Part shown: positions 56,201 to 64,000 of the stretch, in pieces
Position numbering within the stretch: position 1 is the stretch's first letter
Layout: each line of letters opens with the position of its first letter
From: Synchiropus splendidus
Taxonomy: Eukaryota; Chordata; Actinopteri; Syngnathiformes; Callionymidae
NCBI RefSeq assembly: GCF_027744825.2
Contig: NC_071334.1
Coordinates: 38,223,937-38,287,936 of the forward strand
Direction of reading: 5' to 3'
Length of the DNA stretch: 64,000 nucleotides
Notes under the pieces: model-generated
Database searches by the model: none
What the model was told of the DNA's origin: nothing
The model's input: only the letters and a program-made list of their open reading frames with translations
Translations under genes and position numbers: made by a program

Positions 56201-59200
56201 TTGTGCCATAACTTTTCAGGAAAGCTTCAGAACATGAAATTTTAACCTCCCACTATAGCAGAAAGGGTCTTTCTAGTAGGTGCTCATCTAATCTAAGCTG
56301 TCTGAAGTGTTTTTCGAAAGTTATCAACACTTTTATGTTTGGCGTTCCGAAACCCACCTTATCTCAGGCTGACAAGCGTTTTTGTGCATTGTGCCATAAC
56401 TTTTCAGGGAAGCTTCAGAACATGAAATTTTAACTTCCCACTATAGCAGAAAGGGTCTTTCTAGTAGTTGCACATCAAATCTAAGCTGTCTGAAGTGTTT
56501 TTCGAAAGTTATCAACACTTTTATGTTTGGCGTTCAGAAACCCACCTTATCTCAGGCTGAAAAGCGTTTTTGTGCATTGTGCCATAACTTTTCAGGGAAG
56601 CTTTCAGAACATGAAATTTTAACCTCCCACTATAGCAGAAAGGGTCTTTCTAGTAGTTGCACATCAAATCTAAGCTGTCTGAAGTGCTTTTCGAAAGTTA
56701 TTAACACTTTTATGTTTGGCGTTCCGAAACCCACCTTATCTCAGGCTGAAAAGCGTTTTTGTGCATTGTGCCATAACTTTTCAGGGAAGTTTCAGAACAT
56801 GAAATTTTAACCTCCCACTATAGCAGAAAGGGTCTTTCTAGTAGTTGCACATCAAATCTAAGCTGTCTGAAGTGTTTTTCGAAAGTTATCAACACTTTTA
56901 TGTTTGGCGTTCCGAAACCCACCTTATCTCAGGCTGAAAAGCGTTTTTGTGCATTGTGCCATAACTTTTCAGGGAAGCTTCAGAACATGAAATTTTAACC
57001 TCCCACTATAGCAGAAAGGGTCTTTCTAGTAGGTGCACATCAAATCTAAGCTGTCTGAAGTGTTTTTCGAAAGTTATCAACACTTTTATGTTTGGCGTTC
57101 CGAAACCCACCTTATCTCAGGCTGAAAAGCGGTTTTGTGCATTGTGCCATAACTTTTCAGGGAAGCTTCAGAACATGAAATTTTAACCTCCCACTATAGC
57201 AGAAAGGGTCTTTCTAGTACTTGCACATCAAATCTAAGCTGTCTGAAGTGTTTTTCGAAAGTTATTAACACTTTTATGTTTGGCATTCCGAAACCCAACT
57301 TATCTCAGGCTGAAAAGCGTTTTTACGCATTGTGCCATAACTTTTCAGGGAAGCTTCAGAACATGAAATTTTAACCTCCCACTATAGCAGAAAGGGTCTT
57401 TCTAGTAGTTGCACATCAAATCTAAGCTGTCTGAAGTGTTTTTCGAAAGTTATCAACACTTTTATGTTTGGCGTTCCGAAACCCACCTTATCTCAGGCTG
57501 AAAAGCGTTTTTGTGCATTGTGCCATAACTTTTCAGGGAAGCTTCAGAACATGAAATTTTAACCTCCCACTATAGCAGAAAGGGTCTTTCTAGTAGGTGC
57601 ACATCAAATCTAAGCTGTCTGAAGTGTTTTTCGAAAGTTATCAACACTTTTATGTTTGGCGTTCCGAAACCCACCTTATCTCAGGCTGAAAAGCGGTTTT
57701 GTGCATTGTGCCATAACTTTTCAGGGAAGCTTCAGAACATGAAATTTTAACCTCCCACTATAGCAGAAAGGGTCTTTCTAGTACTTGCACATCAAATCTA
57801 AGCTGTCTGAAGTGTTTTTCGAAAGTTATTAACACTTTTATGTTTGGCATTCCGAAACCCAACTTATCTCAGGCTGAAAAGCGCTTTTACGCATTGTGCC
57901 ATAACTTTTCAGGGAAGCTTCAGAACATGAAATTTTAACCTCCCACTATAGCAGAAAGGGTCTTTCTAGTAGTTGCACATCAAATCTAAGCTGTCTGAAG
58001 TGCTTTTCGAAAGTTATTAACACGTTTATGTTTGGCGTTCCGAAACCCACCTTATCTCAGGCTGAAAAGCGTTTTTGTGCATTGTGCCATAACTTTTCAG
58101 GGAAGCTTCAGAACATGAAATTTTAACCTCCCACTATAGCAGAAAGGGTCTTTCTAGTAGTTGCACATCAAATCTAAGCTGTCTGAAGTGTTTTTCGAAA
58201 GTTATCAACACTTTTATGTTTGGCGTTCCGAAACCCACCTTATCTCAGGCTGAAAAGCGTTTTTGTGCATTGTGCCATAACTTTTCAGGGAAGCTTCAGA
58301 ACATGAAATTTTAACCTCCCACTATAGCAGAAAGGGTCTTTCTAGTAGGTGCACATCAAATCTAAGCTGTCTGAAGTGTTTTTCGAAAGTTATCAACACT
58401 TTTATGTTTTGCGTTCCGAAACCCACCTTATCTCAGGCTGAAAAGCGGTTTTGTGCATTGTGCCATAACTTTTCAGGGAAGCGTCAGAGCATGAAATTTT
58501 AACCTCCCACTATAGCAGAAAGGGTCTTTCTAGTACTTGCACATCAAATCTAAGCTGTCTGAAGTGTTTTTCGAAAGTTATTAACACTTTTATGTTTGGC
58601 ATTCCGAAACCCAACTTATCTCAGGCTGAAAAGCGTTTTTACGCATTGTGCCATAACTTTTCAGGGAAGCTTCAGAACATGAAATTTTAACCTCCCACTA
58701 TAGCAGAAAGGGTCTTTCTAGTAGTTGCACATCAAATCTAAGATGTCTGAAGTGTTTTTCGAAAGTTATCAACACTTTTATGTTTGGCGTTCCGAAACCC
58801 ACCTTATCTCAGGCTGAAAAGCGTTTTTGTGCATTGTGCCATAACTTTTCAGGGAAGCTTCAGAACATGAAATTTTAACCTCCCACTATAGCAGAAAGGG
58901 TCTTTCTAGTAGGTGCACATCAAATCTAAGCTGTCTGAAGTGTTTTTCGAAAGTTATCAACACTTTTATGTTTGGCGTTCCGAAACCCACCTTATCTCAG
59001 GCTGAAAAGCGGTTTTGTGCATTGTGCCATAACTTTTCAGGGAAGCTTCAGAACATGAAATTTTAACCTCCCACTATAGCAGAAAGGGTCTTTCTAGTAC
59101 TTGCACTTCAAATCTAAGCTGTCTGAAGTGTTTTTCGAAAGTTATTAACACTTTTATGTTTGGCATTCCGAAACCCAACTTATCTCAGGCTGAAAAGCGT

Positions 59201-60380
59201 TTTTACGCATTGTGCCATAACTTTTCAGGGAAGCTTCAGAACATGAAATTTTAACCTCCCACTATAGCAGAAAGGGTCTTTCTAGTAGTTGCACATCAAA
59301 TCTAAGCTGTCTGAAGTGTTTTTCGAAAGTTATCAACACTTTTATGTTTGGCGTTCGGAAACCCACCTTATCTCAGGCTGAAAAGCGTTTTTGTGCATTG
59401 TGCCATACCTTTTCAGGGAAGCTTCAGAACATGAAATTTTAACCTCCCACTATAGCAGAAAGGGTCTTTCTAGTAGTTGCACATCAAATCTAAGCTGTCT
59501 GAAGTGCTTTTCGAAAGTTATTAACACTTTTATGTTTGGCGTTCCGAAACCCACCTTATCTTAGGCTGAAAAGCGTTTTTACGCATTGTGCCATAACTTT
59601 TCAGGGAAGCTTCAGAACATGAAATTTTAACCTCCCACTATAGCAGAAAGGGTCTTTCTAGTAGTTGCACATCAAATCTAAGCTGTCTGAAGTGTTTTTC
59701 GAAAGTTATCAACACTTTTATGTTTGGCGTTCCGAAACCCACCTTATCTCAGGCTGAAAAGCGTTTTTGTGCATTGTGCCATAACTTTTCAGGGAAGCTT
59801 CAGAACATGAAATTTTAACCTCCCACTATAGCAGAAAGGGTCTTTCTAGTAGTTGCACATCAAATCTAAGCTGTCTGAAGTGTTTTTCGAAAGTTATTAA
59901 CACTTTTATGTTTGGCATTCCGAAACCCACCTTATCTCAGGCTGAAAAGTGTCTTTGTGCATTGTGCCATAATGTTTCAGGGAAGATTCAGAACATGAAA
60001 TTTTAATCTCCCACTATAGCAGAAAGGGTCTTTCTAGTAGTTGCACATCAAATCTAAGCTGTCTGAAGTGTTTTTCGAAAGTTATTAACACTTTTATGTT
60101 TGGCGTTCCGAAACCCACCTTATCTCAGGCTGAAAAGCGTTTTTACGCATTGTGCCATAACTTTTCAGGTCAGCTTCAGAACATGAAATTTTAACCACCC
60201 ACTATAGCAGAAAGGGTCTTTCTAGTAGTTGCACATCAAATCTAAGCTGTCTGAAGTGTTTTTCGAAAGTTATCAACACTTTTATGTTTGACGTTCCGAA
60301 ACCCACCTTATCTCAGGCTGAAAAGCGTTTTTACGCATTGTGCCATAACTTTTCAGGGAATCTTCAGAACATGAAATTTT
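53260..60380. repeat. Satellite blocks repeated at 3-, 4- and 6-monomer spacing
   Basis: The variant set GCGGTTTTGTGC, TAGTACTTGC and GGCATTCCGAAACCCAAC recurs at about 53368, 54496, 57130, 57694, 58446 and 59010. Neighbouring copies lie 1,128 bp (6 monomers), 564 bp (3) or 752 bp (4) apart. The GTGTCTTTGTGC/AATGTTTCAGG variant recurs at about 54120, 55248 and 59948. Confidence 0.65.
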
Positions 60381-61749
60381 AACCTCCCACTATTGCTGAA
60401 AGGGTCTTTCTAGTAGTTGCACATCAAATCTAAGCTGTCTGAAGTGTTTTTCGAAAGTTATCAACACTTTTATGTTTGGCGTTCCGAAACCCACCTTATC
60501 TCTGGCTGAATAGCGTTTTTGTGCATTGTGCCATAACTTTTCAGGGAAGCTTCAGAACATGAAATTTTAACCTCCCACTATAGCAGAAAGGGTCTTTCTA
60601 GTAGGTGCTCATCTAATCTAAGCTGTCTGAAGTGTTTTTCGAAAGTTATCAACACTTTTATGTTTGGCGTTCCGAAACCCACGTTATCTCAGGCTGACAA
60701 GCGTTTTTGTGCATTGTGCGATAACTTTTCAGGGAAGCTTCAGAACATGAAATTTTAACTTCCCACTATAGCAGAAAGGGTCTTTCTAGTAGTTGCACAT
60801 CAAATCTAAGCTGTCTGAAGTGTTTTTCGAAAGTTATCAACACTTTTATGTTTGGCGTTCCGAAACCCACCTTATCTCAGGCTGAAAAGCGTTTTTCCGC
60901 ATTGTGCCATAACTTTTCAGGGAAGCTTCAGAACATGAAATTTTAACCTCCCACTATAGCAGAAAGGGTCTTTCTAGTAGTTGCACATCAAATCTAAGCT
61001 GTCTGAAGTGTTTTTCGAAAGTTATTAACACTTTTATGTTTGGCGTTCCGAAACCCACCTCATCTCAGGCTGAAAAGCGTTTTTAAGCATTGTGCAATAA
61101 CTTTTCAGGGAAGCTTCAGAACATGAAATTTTAACGTCCCACTATAGCAGAAAGGGTCTTTCTAGTAGGTGCACATCAAATCTAAGCTGTCTGAAGTGTT
61201 TTTCGAAAGTTATCGACACTTTTATGTTTGGCGTTCCGAAACCCACCTTATCTCAGGATGAAAAGCGTTTTTGTGCATTGTGCCATAACTTTTCAGGGAA
61301 GCTTCAGAACATGAAATTTTAACCTCCCATTATAGCAGAAAGGGTCTTTCTAGTAGTTGCACATCAAATCTAAGCTGTCTGAAGTGTTTTTCGTAAGTTA
61401 TCAACACTTTTATGTTTGGCGTTCCGAAACCCACCTTATCTCAGGCTGAAAAGCGTTTTTGTGCATTGTGCCATAACTTTTCAGGGAAGCTTCAGAACAT
61501 GAAATTTTAACCTCCCACTATAGCAGAAAGGGTCTTTCTAGTAGTTGCACATCAAATCTAAGCTGTCTGAAGTGTTTTTCGAAAGTTATCAACACTTTTA
61601 TGTTTGGCCTTCCGAAACCCACCTTATCTCTGGCTGAATAGCGTTTTTGTGCATTGTGCCATAACTTTTCAGGGAAGCTTCAGAACATGAAATTTTAACC
61701 TCCCACTATAGCAGAAAGGGTCTTTCTAGTAGTTGCACATCAAATCTAA

Positions 61750-63160
61750 GCTGTCTGAAGTGTTTTTGGAAAGTTATTAACACTTTCATGTTTGGCGTTC
61801 CGAAACCCACCTTATCTCAGGCTGAAAAGCGTTTTTCCGCATTGTGCCATAACTTTTCAGGGAAGCTTCAGAACATGAAATTTTAACCTCCCACTATAGC
61901 AGAAAGGGTCTTTCTAGTAGTTGCACATCAAATCTAAGCTATCTGAAGTGCTTTTCGAAAGTTATCAACACTTTTATGTTTGGCGTTCCGAAACCCACCT
62001 TATCTCAGGCTGAAAAGCGTTTTTCCGCATTGTGCCATAACTTTTCAGGGAAGCTTCAGAACATGAAATTTTAACCTCCCACTATAGCAGAAAGGGTCTT
62101 TCTAGTAGTTGCACATCAAATCTAAGCCGTCTGAAGTGCTTTTCGAAAGTTATCAACACTTTTATGTTTGGCGTTCCGAAACCCACCTTATCTCAGGCTG
62201 AAAAGCGTTTTTGTGCATTGTGCCATAACTTTTCAGGGAAGCTTCAGAACATGAAATTTTAACCTCCCACTATAGCAGAAAGGGTCTTTCTAGTAGTTGC
62301 ACATCAAATCTAAGCTGTCTGAAGTGTTTTTCGAAAGTTATCAACACTTTTATGTTTGGCGTTCCGAAACCCACCTTATCTCAGGCTGAAAAGCGTTTTT
62401 TTGCATTGTGCCATAACTTTTCAGGGAAGCTTCAGAACATGAAATTTTAACCTCCCACTATAGCAGAAAGGGTCTTTCTAGTAGTTGCACATCAAATCTA
62501 AGCTGTCTGAAGTGTTTTTGGAAAGTTATTAACACTTTCATGTTTGGCGTTCCGAAACCCACCTTATCTCAGGCTGAAAAGCGTTTTTCCGCATTGTGCC
62601 ATAACTTTTCAGGGAAGCTTCAGAACATGAAATTTTAACCTCCCACTATAGCAGAAAGGGTCTTTCTAGTAGTTGCACATCAAATCTAAGCTATCTGAAG
62701 TGCTTTTCGAAAGTTATCAACACTTTTATGTTTGGCGTTCCGAAACCCACCTTATCTCAGGCTGAAAAGCGTTTTTCCGCATTGTGCCATAACTTTTCAG
62801 GGAAGCTTCAGAACATGAAATTTTAACCTCCCACTATAGCAGAAAGGGTCTTTCTAGTAGTTGCACATCAAATCTAAGCCGTCTGAAGTGCTTTTCGAAA
62901 GTTATCAACACTTTTATGTTTGGCGTTCCGAAACCCACCTTATCTCAGGCTGAAAAGCGTTTTTGTGCATTGTGCCATAACTTTTCAGGGAAGCTTCAGA
63001 ACATGAAATTTTAACCTCCCACTATAGCAGAAAGGGTCTTTCTAGTAGTTGCACATCAAATCTAAGCTGTCTGAAGTGTTTTTCGAAAGTTATCAACACT
63101 TTTATGTTTGGCGTTCCGAAACCCACCTTATCTCAGGCTGAAAAGCGTTTTTTTGCATTG
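61750..63160. repeat. Tandem 4-monomer (752-bp) satellite duplication
   Basis: GTTTTTGGAAAGTTATTAAC with CACTTTCATG occurs near 61763 and 62515. The next monomers (GCTATCTGAAG, then GCCGTCTGAAG, then GCGTTTTTTTGC in the second copy and at the junction) follow in the same order. The copies are nearly identical, so this looks recent. Confidence 0.7.
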
Positions 63161-64000
63161 TGCCATAACTTTTCAGGGAAGCTTCAGAACATGAAATTTT
63201 AACCTCCCACTATAGCAGAAAGGGTCTTTCTAGTAGTTGCACATCAAATCTAAGCTGTCTGAAGTGTTTTTCGAAAGTTATCAACACTTTTATGTTTGGC
63301 GTTCCGAAACCCACCTTATCTCAGGCTGAAAAGCGTTTTTGTGCATTGTGCCATAACTTTTCAGGGAAGCTTCAGAACATGAAATTTTAACCTCCCACTA
63401 TAGCAGAAAGGGTCTTTCTAGTAGTTGCACATCAAATCTAAGCTGTCTGAAGTGTTTTTCGAAAGTTATTAACACTTTTGTGTTTGGCTTTCCGAAACCC
63501 ACCTTATCTCAGGCTGAAAAGCGTTTTTACGCATTGTGCCATAACTTTTCAGGGAAGCTTCAGAACATGAAATTTTAACCTCCCACTATAGCAGAAAGGG
63601 TCTTTCTAGTAGTTGCACATCAAATCTAAGCTGTCTGAAGTGTTTTTCGAAAGTTATCAACACTTTTCTGTTTGGCGTTCCGAAACCCACCTTATCTCTG
63701 GCTGAAAAGCGTTTTTGCGCATTTTGCCATAACTTTTCAGGGAAGCTTCAGAACATGAAATTTTAACCTCCCACTATAGCAGAAAGGGTCTTTCTAGTAG
63801 TTGCACATCAAATCTAAGCTGTCTGAAGTGTTTTTCGAAAGTTATTAACACTTTTATGTTTGGCGTTCCGAAACCCACCTTATCTCAGGCTGAAAAGCGT
63901 TTTTGTGCATTGTGCCATAACTTTTCAGGGAAGCTTCAGAACATGAAATTTTAACCTCCCACTATAGCAGAAAGGGTCTTTCCAGTAGTTGCACATCAAA

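Larger units (their letters stand above)
42415..64000. repeat. 188-bp satellite array, right block (~115 monomers)
   Basis: Same monomer, orientation and phase as the left array, running past the window end. The first part (about 42600-49000) is dominated by alternating monomer types (GTGCATTG with ACGCATTG variants; GTGCTTTTC with GTGTTTTTC) that form roughly 376-bp dimers. I see no gene in it. Open frames of 70-95 codons are repeat read-through. Confidence 0.97.

Noticed and set aside
42286..56810. Open frames of 70-95 codons in and near the right satellite
   Set aside because: Same repeat read-through. The one beginning at 42286 simply runs from the Harbinger end into the array, and the 95-codon one results from a 1-bp insertion in a monomer.
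1..64000. CENP-B box in the satellite monomer (centromere function)
   Set aside because: I found no sequence matching the 17-bp CENP-B box pattern in the consensus monomer. Centromere identity cannot be judged from sequence alone.
1..64000. tRNA, rRNA or bacterial-type operon features
   Set aside because: No cloverleaf, rRNA core motif or ribosome-binding pattern was recognised; the window is eukaryotic.

Overview
This window looks like eukaryotic nuclear DNA, most likely from a teleost fish. That is inferred from the satellite plus Polinton plus PIF/Harbinger combination; no host gene is present to confirm it. About 44 kb is one tandem satellite with a 188-bp monomer, in the same orientation and phase on both sides (1-22550 and 42415-64000, roughly 120 and 115 monomers). 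The satellite has a visible higher-order structure, with duplicated blocks of 3, 4, 6, 13, 15, 16 and 22 monomers. I see no gene in it.

A 17.16-kb Polinton/Maverick (adintovirus-like) element (22551-39707) sits inside one satellite monomer. It has about 216-bp terminal inverted repeats that begin AGAGAGAGGAAGG, and the 6-bp target duplication AACACT. Its genes form two convergent blocks that meet at a two-way poly(A) signal near 33338-33353. The left block, on the + strand, holds a predicted seven-exon gene, an acidic protein, protein-primed family B DNA polymerase, the FtsK/HerA-type packaging ATPase, a small basic protein with a hydrophobic tail, and a coiled-coil protein. The right block, on the - strand and read inward from the right end, holds two unrecognised proteins, a retrovirus-like integrase with a chromodomain, the minor capsid (penton-like) protein, a basic core-like protein, the major capsid protein and the adenain-like protease. 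This is a replication, integration and virion-building gene set. The copy is probably dead: the polymerase is frameshifted at a 7-A run, the integrase has two in-frame stops, and the major capsid gene has an internal deletion.

A second element, a 2.70-kb decayed PIF/Harbinger transposon (39710-42413), is inserted exactly at the right Polinton/target-duplication junction. It is flanked by its own TAA duplication, which is made of the last T of the Polinton and the first AA of AACACT. This gives a clear order of events: satellite, then Polinton, then Harbinger.

The left non-coding end of the Polinton (22767-24468) carries a perfect hairpin, an 85-bp G-rich minisatellite with G-quadruplex potential and a 59-bp minisatellite. 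A 48-bp minisatellite lies in the largest intron of the seven-exon gene. The parts I could not identify, and which deserve most attention, are the seven-exon gene, the acidic 252-aa protein and the two right-end genes.
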